A stretch of DNA of 6,734 nucleotides, taken from assembly GCA_905209765.1 (NCBI GenBank), contig CAJLUE010000084.1, forward strand, positions 1 to 6,734, read 5' to 3'. Shown piece after piece: positions 1 through 4,935 of the stretch. The stretch is from an uncultured Collinsella sp. GTDB lineage: Bacteria; Actinomycetota; Coriobacteriia; Coriobacteriales; Coriobacteriaceae. Made by a program: the position numbers and the translations under genes. Positions within the stretch are counted from its first letter, which is position 1, and each line of letters starts with the position of its first letter. The notes beneath the pieces were generated by a model. The model did not search any database. It was not told the DNA's origin and worked only from the letters and a program-made list of their open reading frames with translations.

Positions 1-2
1 TG

Positions 3-65
3 GGCATGAAAGATACCGACGTCGAGATCCTCAACATCATGATCGGCAAAACCCAAGTATGCTAG
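3..65 (+). CDS. 3' end of an unidentified protein-coding gene (partial)
   Basis: Reading from base 3, twenty codons run without interruption to a TAG stop at 63-65 and encode a C-terminus ending ...ILNIMIGKTQVC. The codons (GAC, GTC, GAG, ATC, CTC, AAC, ATC) match the third-position C/G preference of the clear genes in the window. The other two plus frames are less convincing: one stops at once and the other gives a basic, His/Arg-rich string. The stop codon lies inside a perfect hairpin (61-96), which fits a gene end. The fragment is too short to assign a family or function, and the start lies outside the window. Confidence 0.55.
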   Translation, partial: GMKDTDVEILNIMIGKTQVC

Positions 66-96
66 TTACGCGGTTTTACCAAACCGCGTAACTAGC
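61..96. repeat. Perfect 16-bp inverted repeat at the upstream gene end, terminator-like hairpin
   Basis: Bases 61-76 are the exact reverse complement of 81-96, with a four-base loop TACC (77-80). The TAG stop of the upstream reading frame sits inside the left arm. The position directly at a gene end suggests a 3' transcript structure. There is no run of T after either arm on either strand, so it is not a canonical intrinsic terminator. It abuts element A at base 97. Confidence 0.8.
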
Positions 97-218
97 CGAC
101 GCTGCAAGCCCGCCAGAGCGGCAATCTGCCTTTCAACTTCGGCGGCATGACCAGAAGGTCAATGCCGCCTCGTTTCAAGGCACCTTGCTCGCTCTGGCGG
201 GCTTTCGCTGTCGTTGCC
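97..218 (+). repeat. Intergenic palindromic element, copy A
   Basis: This is a long nested inverted repeat. The main arms 106-120 and 190-204 pair perfectly over 15 bp. After one bulged base, 121-124 pairs with 185-188, and after a small internal loop 128-132 pairs with 177-181. At the tip, 141-152 and 157-169 form a 12-bp hairpin with one bulge and an AGAA loop. Outside the arms, CGAC (97-100) can pair with GTCG (210-213). The ends CGACGCTGC (97-105) and TCGCTGTCGTTGCC (205-218) recur around different arms in element B after rnpB. The right half, 173-218, recurs as copy C. The whole lies between the upstream gene end and the 3' end of the minus-strand HAD gene, and no open frame in it looks coding. 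It could be a structured RNA, a transcript-end structure or a small palindromic mobile repeat. Confidence 0.75.
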
Positions 219-255
219 AAAACATCGGCGTTATCTTCGTTTGTTGTTCTATTGG

Positions 256-1014
256 CTAGGACAGTTCGTCGGCTATTTGGTGTTCGTAGAAGGCTTCTAC
301 TACGGCGTTGAAGTCGCGGGCGAAGTCTTCCATGGTTCCGCGCCAGGTGGCTCGGCTGGGCTTGCCTTGGCCCACATAGGCAGTCTGAATGCCGCAGGCG
401 GGGCTGGGGAAGTCGCGTTTGGGATCGTTGCCCACCATGAGGACCTCGTGCGGCTCGAGCCCCATCACCTGAAGCTGCTCTAGATAGTAGGTGGCATCGG
501 GCTTGCAGCGGGTGGTGTTTCCCATGTGCGTGACGAGCTCAAAGGGGGCGTCGGCCAGATCGCCCCAACCCATGCGGCACTCGATGGCCCCCTGCGGAAA
601 GCTGGGGTTGGTGAAGAGCGCGCAGCGCAGTCCTGCATCCTGTACGGCCTGAAGCGCGGCGTGTGCGCCCGGCATGGCGTGGGCGTTGATGACATCGTCG
701 TTCTTGTACGGCAGGACTTCGCGGTCGTAGTAGGTAAACGCCTCGTAGATAAGTGGGTCCGAGAGGCAAATGCCGCACCGGCGCTCAACCTCTTCTTGGT
801 AGAACTCCAGATTGGTGCGATTATCCGTGCCGCTTCGGCGATTCGCGTTGAGGTCGACCAAGATGGTGCCGAGGCGTGCCATCGTGCCACCGTGGCTGCG
901 TCGCCCGATGTCCGCGAGCATCGACGAGACATCCTTAAAATATCGAAGGATGAATGCATTGAGGTTGATGCTAAGAAGCGTTTCGTCCATATCGAAAACG
1001 ACTGCTTTGAGCAC
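256..1014 (-). CDS. HAD-superfamily hydrolase (phosphatase-like)
   Basis: This 252-residue cytoplasmic protein carries the four HAD motifs. Motif I is VVFDMDET (residues 5-12), with nucleophile Asp8 and acid/base Asp10. Motif II is the LFTN segment with Thr135. Motif III is Lys171 in CKPD. Motif IV is VGNDPKRD (194-201), with Asp197 and Asp201 as likely magnesium ligands. Residues of about 15-110 between motifs I and II would form the helical cap, as in C1-capped HAD phosphatases. The family hydrolyses phosphate monoesters through an aspartyl-phosphate intermediate; the substrate cannot be read from sequence. The start is GTG at 1012-1014, with GAAAGG (1022-1027 on the complement) seven bases upstream; a start further in would remove motif I. 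The gene stands alone, diverging from rpsA. No T-tract terminator is visible after its stop; transcription would run into the complement of element A. Confidence 0.88.
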   Translation of the reverse strand: MLKAVVFDMDETLLSINLNAFILRYFKDVSSMLADIGRRSHGGTMARLGTILVDLNANRRSGTDNRTNLEFYQEEVERRCGICLSDPLIYEAFTYYDREVLPYKNDDVINAHAMPGAHAALQAVQDAGLRCALFTNPSFPQGAIECRMGWGDLADAPFELVTHMGNTTRCKPDATYYLEQLQVMGLEPHEVLMVGNDPKRDFPSPACGIQTAYVGQGKPSRATWRGTMEDFARDFNAVVEAFYEHQIADELS

Positions 1015-1074
1015 GCGGGCACCTTTCTCGAAAAATCGTTCCAGAATCGTTGGCTCCGGATACTTTACCCTAAA

Positions 1075-1102
1075 GGTGTATGGGCAAACTGCTTATCGTC
1101 AA
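1075..1102 (-). promoter_or_regulatory. Candidate promoter of the HAD hydrolase gene
   Basis: On the minus strand TTGACG (complement of 1097-1102) is followed after 16 bases by TACACC (complement of 1075-1080), about 60 bases upstream of the GTG start. The -35 box is good (5 of 6) but the -10 box matches TATAAT at only three positions, so this is tentative. The rest of 1015-1330 contains no gene that I can see, only the rpsA promoter candidate and leader. Confidence 0.25.
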
Positions 1103-1170
1103 GTTGTGGAGACAGCTGTCCATAAGATTACGAAAAAGTCTTCACACGAGTAAAAAAACGCAGTTCACGC

Positions 1171-1199
1171 TTGAAATCGAACCCATTTCCCCGTAACCT
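1171..1199 (+). promoter_or_regulatory. Candidate promoter of rpsA
   Basis: TTGAAA (1171-1176) and TAACCT (1194-1199) are separated by 17 bases, upstream of rpsA and divergent from the HAD gene. The -35 box matches 5 of 6 and the -10 box 3 of 6. Use of this site would give an untranslated leader of about 125 bases before the TTG start. Other weak boxes exist between 1200 and 1250, so the assignment is tentative. Confidence 0.35.
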
Positions 1200-1300
1200 A
1201 TACGAACGTGATTGCATAAGCGTCACATTAGTATCTGTCGGCTCCCGAGTGTTCCTAAACGTTGTGTGCTTGTCGCACCCTTCTGTAGGTCCTAGCAATC

Positions 1301-1326
1301 GGGGCCCCGTAGTTCGAAAGGGGTCC
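1301..1326 (+). promoter_or_regulatory. rpsA ribosome binding site with possible sequestering hairpin
   Basis: GAAAGGGG (1316-1323) lies seven bases before the TTG start at 1331 and is the only good ribosome binding site, so it fixes that unusual start codon. CCCC at 1305-1308 can pair with the GGGG of this site (1320-1323), and GG 1303-1304 with CC 1325-1326 across one bulged T. Pairing would hide the site. S1 of E. coli represses its own translation through its leader; an analogous role here is inference only. The competing pairing is GGGG 1301-1304 with CCCC of the same palindrome, which is too tight to fold alone. Confidence 0.4.
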
Positions 1327-1330
1327 ACCT

Positions 1331-2497
1331 TTGAGTGAGATTCAGAACTCGTCCATTTTCTCTCTTGACGATGTCAACGAGGAGGAGATGAACAACCTCA
1401 TCGACGGTACGATTACCGACTTTGATGAGGGCGATCTCGTTAACGGCACTGTCGTTAAGATCGAGCATGACGAGGTGCTCGTTGACATCGGATTCAAGTC
1501 CGAGGGCGTTATCCCGGTCCGCGAGCTGTCCATCCGCAAGGACGCTAACCCTGCAGACATCGTTGCACTCGGTGATCCCATCGAGGCCCTGGTTCTCCAG
1601 AAGGAGGACAAGGACGGTCGTCTGGTCCTGTCCAAGAAGCGTGCCGAGTACGAGCGTGCTTGGAACCGCATCGAGGAGAAGTTCAACTCTGGCGAGAACG
1701 TCGAGGGCGAGGTTATCGAGGTTGTCAAGGGCGGCCTGATCCTCGACATCGGCCTGCGTGGCTTCCTGCCCGCTTCCCTCGTCGACCTCCGTCGCGTCAA
1801 GGACCTCACCTCTTACATGGGCACCCGCATCGAGGCCCGCGTTATCGAGATGGACCGCAACCGCAACAACGTCGTCCTCTCCCGTCGCGTCGTGCTCGAG
1901 GAGTCCCGTAAGGCCGAGCGCTCCGAGATCCTGTCCAAGCTCAAGTCTGGCATGCGTCTCCAGGGCACCGTTTCCTCCATCGTCGACTTCGGCGCCTTCG
2001 TCGACCTCGGCGGTATCGACGGCCTCATCCACATCTCCGAGCTCTCCTGGAACCACGTCAACCATCCTTCCGAGGTTGTCAAGGTCGGCCAGGAGGTCGA
2101 GGTCGAGGTTCTCGACGTCGATCTCAACCGCGAGCGCATCTCCCTGGGTCTCAAGCAGACCACCGAGGATCCGTGGCGCGCACTGGTCAAGAAGTACCCC
2201 GTCGGCGCTATCGTCGAGGGCACTGTGACCAAGCTTGTCCCGTTCGGCGCTTTCGTCGACCTGGGCGAGGGCATCGAGGGCCTGGTGCACATCTCCGAGA
2301 TGGCCAACAAGCACGTCGACCAGCCTTCTCAGGTCACCCACGTGGGCGACAAGGTTCAGGTTAAGGTCATGGAGATTGACCTCGACCGTCGTCGTATCTC
2401 CCTGTCCATGAAGTCTGCTGCTGAGACTCTGGGCGTCGAGATCGAGGTTACCCCGCTGCCTTCCGAGAAGAAGGACGAGGAGACCGACGCCGAGTAA
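1331..2497 (+). CDS. rpsA: 30S ribosomal protein S1, four S1 domains
   Basis: The 388-residue protein contains four S1 (OB-fold) RNA-binding domains at about residues 33-103, 120-187, 206-275 and 291-361. Domains 3 and 4 are the most canonical, with the repeated signatures VDFGAFVDLGGIDGLIHISELS and PFGAFVDLGEGIEGLVHISEMA and the endings RISLGLKQ and RISLSMKS. A short acidic tail (SEKKDEETDAE) follows. S1 binds mRNA on the small ribosomal subunit and helps load it for translation. Four to five domains is usual for Gram-positive S1 proteins, against six in E. coli. The start is TTG at 1331, fixed by GAAAGGGG seven bases upstream; the overlapping GTG at 1335 is out of frame. Third codon positions are overwhelmingly C or G, as expected for a highly expressed gene. 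It is monocistronic, with its own leader and a strong terminator. Confidence 0.96.
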   Translation: MSEIQNSSIFSLDDVNEEEMNNLIDGTITDFDEGDLVNGTVVKIEHDEVLVDIGFKSEGVIPVRELSIRKDANPADIVALGDPIEALVLQKEDKDGRLVLSKKRAEYERAWNRIEEKFNSGENVEGEVIEVVKGGLILDIGLRGFLPASLVDLRRVKDLTSYMGTRIEARVIEMDRNRNNVVLSRRVVLEESRKAERSEILSKLKSGMRLQGTVSSIVDFGAFVDLGGIDGLIHISELSWNHVNHPSEVVKVGQEVEVEVLDVDLNRERISLGLKQTTEDPWRALVKKYPVGAIVEGTVTKLVPFGAFVDLGEGIEGLVHISEMANKHVDQPSQVTHVGDKVQVKVMEIDLDRRRISLSMKSAAETLGVEIEVTPLPSEKKDEETDAE

Positions 2498-2521
2498 ATC
2501 GGTTTGACGATCACTTGTTTT

Positions 2522-2555
2522 AAGGGATCCGTCCGCAATGGATGGGTCCCTTTTT
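2522..2555 (+). terminator. Intrinsic terminator of rpsA
   Basis: Arms 2522-2534 and 2540-2552 pair over 13 bp (two G-U pairs) around the loop GCAAT, and the right arm runs into TTTTT (2551-2555). It lies 24 bases after the rpsA stop, a textbook Rho-independent terminator. Confidence 0.93.
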
Positions 2556-2800
2556 GCATTTGCTGCTGTGGTGCACGATGCTGGCCGTGCGCAATGCCGC
2601 CTAGGCTGTTCACGGGCTATTGGGTTGTTGGCGCATGAAAAATGCCGACATCCCGCCTCGGGGAGAAGGCGGGAACGCACCGAGTAGACGGAGGGGTGCG
2701 GAGCGCGGTCGCGTCTCGACTGACGACGTTGCCCATCGACGACACTATTGTACTGCATAGCGTGGTTCTTGGTTTATCGTGTCGAACGCTTGTGTTGTGC
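2556..2800. other. Non-coding stretch between rpsA and rnpB with tandem hairpins
   Basis: I see no credible gene in these 245 bases: the small open frames lack ribosome binding sites and recognisable composition. Two adjacent hairpins are visible. One is 2652-2658 with 2667-2673 (7 bp, eight-base loop). The other is 2676-2681 with 2695-2700 (6 bp, thirteen-base loop). Neither is followed by a T-tract. They could belong to a small RNA or simply reflect GC-rich sequence. There is no T-box, tRNA or riboswitch consensus here. Confidence 0.4.
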
Positions 2801-2829
2801 CATTGCCTGCGGCAACGGTGTGCTACACT
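2801..2829 (+). promoter_or_regulatory. Promoter of rnpB
   Basis: An extended -10 element TGC-TACACT (2821-2829) ends nine bases before the first base of the RNase P P1 stem, so the predicted transcription start coincides with the RNA 5' end. At 17-base spacing the -35 position reads CATTGC (2801-2806); TTGCCT (2803-2808) at 15 bases is the alternative. A small palindrome, TTGCC-TGC-GGCAA (2803-2815), overlaps the -35 and spacer. Confidence 0.65.
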
Positions 2830-2837
2830 CTTGCACT

Positions 2838-3202
2838 GCTGAGTGGGCCAGACGGTCGCGCGATGTGCTGCTTGCGGCACGCGTGAGGAAAGTCCGGGCT
2901 CCAGAGGGCGGGATGCCGGCTAACGGCCGGGCGGAGTGATCCGACGGAAAGCGCCGCAGAAAAGAAGACTCCCACCTGCGTCGCAAGGCGTAAAGGGAAA
3001 AGCTGAAACGGTGGTGTAAGAGACCACCAGCGTCGTGGCAACACGGCGGCTTGGCAAGCCCCATCCGGAGCAAGCGCGAATAGGAACGCTATGGGCCGGC
3101 CCGGTCCGCGTTCGGGTAGCGTGCGTGGAGCTGCACGGTAACGTGCAGACAAGATAAATGACCGTTCACGACAGAACCCGGCTTACAAGCCCACTCAGCT
3201 TT
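2838..3202 (+). ncRNA. rnpB: RNase P RNA (bacterial type A)
   Basis: This is the catalytic RNA of ribonuclease P, which removes 5' leaders from tRNA precursors. The conserved CR I segment GAGGAAAGTCCGGGCTCC is at 2885-2902. The CR V segment ACAGAACCCGGCTTAC lies near the 3' end, preceded by AAGATAAATGACCG, which matches the bacterial consensus. Other type A landmarks are GCCGCAGAAAAGAAGA (about 2951-2966), a P12-region stem-loop, and CCGGAGCAAGCGCGAATAGG (about 3065-3084). The ends are set by P1: 2838-2848 pairs perfectly over 11 bp with 3189-3199, followed by TTTCTT. Length is about 365 nucleotides, normal for high-GC Gram-positive bacteria. The start agrees with the extended -10 promoter just upstream. 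No strong separate terminator follows; element B begins within a few bases of the 3' end. Confidence 0.97.
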
Positions 3203-3205
3203 CTT

Positions 3206-3328
3206 GTCGACGCTGCGACGGCGTCAGCTGGCCGATTTGGCGCTCATTCGTCGGTCGCCGCCATAAGGCGTGCTCCCTCCTCTTTCGGGCCAAATCGACT
3301 CAGCTGACGCCGTCTCGCTTTCTTTGCC
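3206..3328 (+). repeat. Intergenic palindromic element, copy B, next to rnpB
   Basis: Arms 3217-3230 and 3301-3314 are perfect 14-bp reverse complements. After a small internal loop (GC against ACT), 3233-3241 pairs with 3289-3297 for another 9 bp. The flank CGACGCTGC (3208-3216) is identical to that of element A and joins the arm at the same register. TCGCTTTCTTTGCC (3315-3328) matches the right end of A at 12 of 14 positions. The arms differ from A, but in matching pairs. The interior (3242-3288) has only a weak CGCC/GGCG hairpin and no plausible gene. It begins about four bases after rnpB, so it may act at the rnpB 3' end. Confidence 0.75.
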
Positions 3329-3365
3329 TGGTCATAAACGCCCTCTTTTTTGTTGTAATCTCGTC

Positions 3366-3411
3366 TTTCAAGGCACCTTGCTCGCGCTGACGGGTTCTTG
3401 CTTTCGTTGGC
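3366..3411 (+). repeat. Partial copy C of the palindromic element (right half of A)
   Basis: Aligned without gaps, these 46 bases match 173-218 of element A at 39 positions, and the first 20 (3366-3385 against 173-192) are identical. The matched left arm is not present next to it, so this is a half element. It contains the small palindrome CAAGG-CA-CCTTG. It lies between rnpB and yigZ. Confidence 0.7.
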
Positions 3412-3440
3412 GGAATCATCGGCGGTTCCGTTTTTGGCAT

Positions 3441-3462
3441 CTCGCTGTTTTTGCCTGGTCAT
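3441..3462 (+). repeat. Partial copy D: right-end motif of the palindromic element
   Basis: These 22 bases match 3314-3335 (the right end of copy B plus its flank GCCTGGTCAT) at 20 positions. This is the fourth occurrence in the window of the right-end motif, roughly TCGCTKTCKTTGCC. It suggests serial duplication of element ends in this interval. Confidence 0.6.
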
Positions 3463-3552
3463 TGGCGTTGCCGTTCTATTTACCGGGATTATCGGTACGG
3501 CCTTTGCCGTATTATTAAGGCTGTTTGTTGCTTTGCTTGTTGTTGAGGGGCT
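3463..3552 (+). promoter_or_regulatory. T-rich upstream region of yigZ with weak promoter candidates
   Basis: With copies B, C and D to its left, this completes a 350-base stretch without a clear gene. Two weak promoter candidates are visible: TTGCCG (3468-3473) 16 bases before TATCGG (3490-3495), and a lone TATTAT -10 box (3510-3515) without a good -35. One frame, which starts at 3398 in copy C and runs into yigZ out of frame, reads as strongly hydrophobic across this interval. I treat that as non-coding because it has no ribosome binding site and overlaps yigZ. Confidence 0.3.
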
Positions 3553-3555
3553 TTG

Positions 3556-4191
3556 TTGGACAGCTATTTTACTCTGCAATCGAATATTGAGGCTTCGGGC
3601 GAGTTTGTGGACCGCAAGAGCCGGTTTATTGCCCAGCTGGTCCATATTGAGTCCGAGGATGAGGCGAATGCCTTTATCGAGATGGTTCGCAAGCGTCATT
3701 ACGACGCTCGACATAATGTTCCCGCGTGGATTTTGGTCGATGGACGCGAGCGTCAAAGCGATGACGGTGAGCCGAGCCGCACGAGCGGCATGCCGACGCT
3801 CGAGGTGCTGCGTGGCGCGGGGCTCAAAAATGTTTGCTGCGTAGTGACGCGCTATTTTGGTGGCACGCTGTTGGGGCCTGGTGGCTTGGTGCGCGCCTAT
3901 ACCGCGGCGACGCAGACGGCGGTGGCGGCTGCTCGGGAGGCTGGGCAGATCGTCGAGATGACGAGCGTCGTGCCGGTTGACGTGCATGTGGCCTATCCAC
4001 AGTATGAGCAGGTGCTTCGCTTGGCCCAGGATTCAGGTGCCAAGGTTTCGGATACCGATTACGCGGATACCGTGACACTTCACTTGGTGTTTAAGGCAGG
4101 GGAGCAGGAGTCGTTTTGCGCCAAGATGCGCGAGCTTATGGCGGGGCGCGAGGAGATTGAGGTCGGCGCTCCCGAATTTGCCGAGTTCTAA
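3556..4191 (+). CDS. yigZ: IMPACT family protein (YigZ-like)
   Basis: The product is 211 residues, close to the roughly 205-215 usual for bacterial YigZ/YvyE proteins. Counting from the TTG one codon upstream (3553), residues of about 15-120 form the UPF0029/IMPACT domain, with the signatures KSRFIA, HYDARHNVPAWI, SDDGEPSRTSGMP and VTRYFGGTLLGPGGLVRAY. Residues 137-205 match the C-terminal DUF1949 domain. Eukaryotic IMPACT regulates the kinase GCN2; the bacterial function is not settled, with nucleic-acid or ribosome-related roles suggested, so none is assigned. Tandem TTG codons at 3553 and 3556 are the only in-frame starts after the TGA at 3544. GAGGGG (3545-3550) leaves five bases before 3556 but only two before 3553, so I choose 3556. 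The gene is monocistronic, convergent with the next gene, with a terminator three bases after its stop. Confidence 0.93.
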   Translation: MDSYFTLQSNIEASGEFVDRKSRFIAQLVHIESEDEANAFIEMVRKRHYDARHNVPAWILVDGRERQSDDGEPSRTSGMPTLEVLRGAGLKNVCCVVTRYFGGTLLGPGGLVRAYTAATQTAVAAAREAGQIVEMTSVVPVDVHVAYPQYEQVLRLAQDSGAKVSDTDYADTVTLHLVFKAGEQESFCAKMRELMAGREEIEVGAPEFAEF

Positions 4192-4193
4192 CG

Positions 4194-4246
4194 GCGACGG
4201 CCGGCGTGCTTTTGGATGGATTCCAAGCGCGCCGGCCGTCGCTTTT
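4194..4246 (+). terminator. Intrinsic terminator of yigZ, between convergent genes
   Basis: Arms 4194-4206 and 4230-4242 are perfect 13-bp GC-rich complements. The inner part can extend the stem through GCTT/AAGC and GGA/TCC. TTTT (4243-4246) follows on the plus strand. The complement lacks a T-run, so efficient termination is expected only for yigZ, although the hairpin also lies 13 bases beyond the stop of the opposing gene. Confidence 0.85.
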
Positions 4247-4259
4247 CTGTTGCTGCCGT

Positions 4260-4706
4260 TTACTCGGCGAGCTGCTTTAGCATATCGCAGGCAATCTCGA
4301 CGGCATCGTCGATGCAGCCGGGGCAGCTGCGGAGCGGACCCTTATCCGATCCGATGCCCTTGAGCGTGCCGCAGACGGTCGTCGTGTTCTTCTCGCCAAA
4401 ACGCTTGGCGATTTCGCGCGACAGCTTGTAGGTTTGGCCTTTGGTCTTGGGGTTTTCCATGCCGTCGCTCATCACGAAGCCCATGATGGCCACGGCCCCC
4501 GAGATGGCGCCGCAGGTCTCGGTCATGCCGCCCATGCCGGCACCAAAGCCCTCGGTGAAGGTAAAGGCGATCTGGGGGTCGAGCCCGACGGCGGGCGCGA
4601 GGGTGCAGGCGACGGCCTGGGCGCAGTTAAAGCCGCGGGCGTGGTATTCGGCAGCCTGAGCCTGACAGGCGGTGATGTCGAGCTGGGCCGTATCGATTTG
4701 CTTCAT
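4260..4706 (-). CDS. C_GCAxxG_C_C family cysteine-rich protein (probable redox protein)
   Basis: The 148-residue protein matches the C_GCAxxG_C_C family. It has GFNCAQAV (25-32, Cys28), a glycine-rich segment GFGAGMGGMTETCGAISGA (53-71, Cys65), and a C-terminal half with Cys112, Cys128, Cys131 and Cys140. The family is usually 120-160 residues, common in anaerobes, and suspected of metal or redox roles; the biochemical function is not established. There is no signal peptide or clear membrane segment beyond the glycine-rich stretch. The start is ATG at 4704-4706, preceded by AAGGAG (complement of 4713-4718) with six bases between. The frame is open further upstream, and an ATG at 4776-4778 with a weaker GAGG would add 24 Thr-rich residues unlike the family, so it is less likely. 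The gene diverges from metY and faces yigZ. Confidence 0.87.
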   Translation of the reverse strand: MKQIDTAQLDITACQAQAAEYHARGFNCAQAVACTLAPAVGLDPQIAFTFTEGFGAGMGGMTETCGAISGAVAIMGFVMSDGMENPKTKGQTYKLSREIAKRFGEKNTTTVCGTLKGIGSDKGPLRSCPGCIDDAVEIACDMLKQLAE

Positions 4707-4719
4707 CGTTGTCTCCTTG

Positions 4720-4751
4720 GTCACGGTGTACCCGCCTATGGTACCCGTGAC
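4720..4751 (-). promoter_or_regulatory. Hairpin in the leader of the cysteine-rich gene
   Basis: Bases 4720-4726 pair with 4745-4751 (7 bp) and 4728-4732 with 4740-4744 (5 bp), with one bulged T at 4727 and a seven-base loop. On the minus strand it ends two bases before the AAGGAG ribosome binding site (complement of 4713-4718). It could control translation, or as DNA could be an operator for the divergent pair. A second weaker inverted repeat, 4821-4828 with 4838-4845 (8 bp with one G-T pair), lies closer to metY. No SAM or T-box riboswitch consensus is visible in 4707-4935. Confidence 0.45.
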
Positions 4752-4868
4752 GGTGCGTGTAATCATCGAGAGCTTCATGTATGCCTCATTTTTATTTATC
4801 GAGCAAATGCCCAAGGCTGTGACGAATGCCCCTGATTCATTTGTCCCATAACCTATCGGCGGGATGGG

Positions 4869-4897
4869 TTGAGAGGGGTGCGGCGTAGCGGTATCGT
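4869..4897 (+). promoter_or_regulatory. Promoter of metY
   Basis: TTGAGA (4869-4874) and TATCGT (4892-4897) are separated by exactly 17 bases and match the consensus at 5 and 4 of 6 positions. Transcription would start near 4904, giving a leader of about 32 bases, too short for a riboswitch. Confidence 0.55.
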
Positions 4898-4935
4898 GAA
4901 CCGAATAAAACAAAACCCAAGTAAGGGAGTTGGAT

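Noticed and set aside
526..1125. Plus-strand open frame of 199 codons opposite the HAD hydrolase
   Set aside because: It lies opposite a gene with all four HAD motifs intact, and its translation resembles no family.
1298..1310. A 13-base string shared with the metY terminator (6317-6329)
   Set aside because: The shared string is built around GGGGCCCC; the copy at 1298 has no matching left arm or T-tract, so it is probably coincidental.
1292..2758. Open frame of 488 codons on the minus strand across rpsA
   Set aside because: It is antisense to an unambiguous rpsA. Its Leu/Asp/Val-rich repetitive translation is the mirror of the C/G-ending codons of rpsA, and it has no domain or credible start.
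2556..3552. CRISPR array or tRNA in the long non-coding interval
   Set aside because: The repeats are few, unequally spaced and without uniform spacers. No tRNA arms or TTCGA-type T-loop in a cloverleaf context were found.
3244..3987. Minus-strand open frame of 247 codons across element B and yigZ
   Set aside because: It is antisense to the conserved yigZ motifs; the Arg/Ala/Ser-rich composition is typical of a GC-rich shadow frame.
4707..4935. SAM riboswitch or T-box in front of metY
   Set aside because: The predicted leader is about 32 bases, and no SAM-I core or T-box antiterminator sequence can be found.
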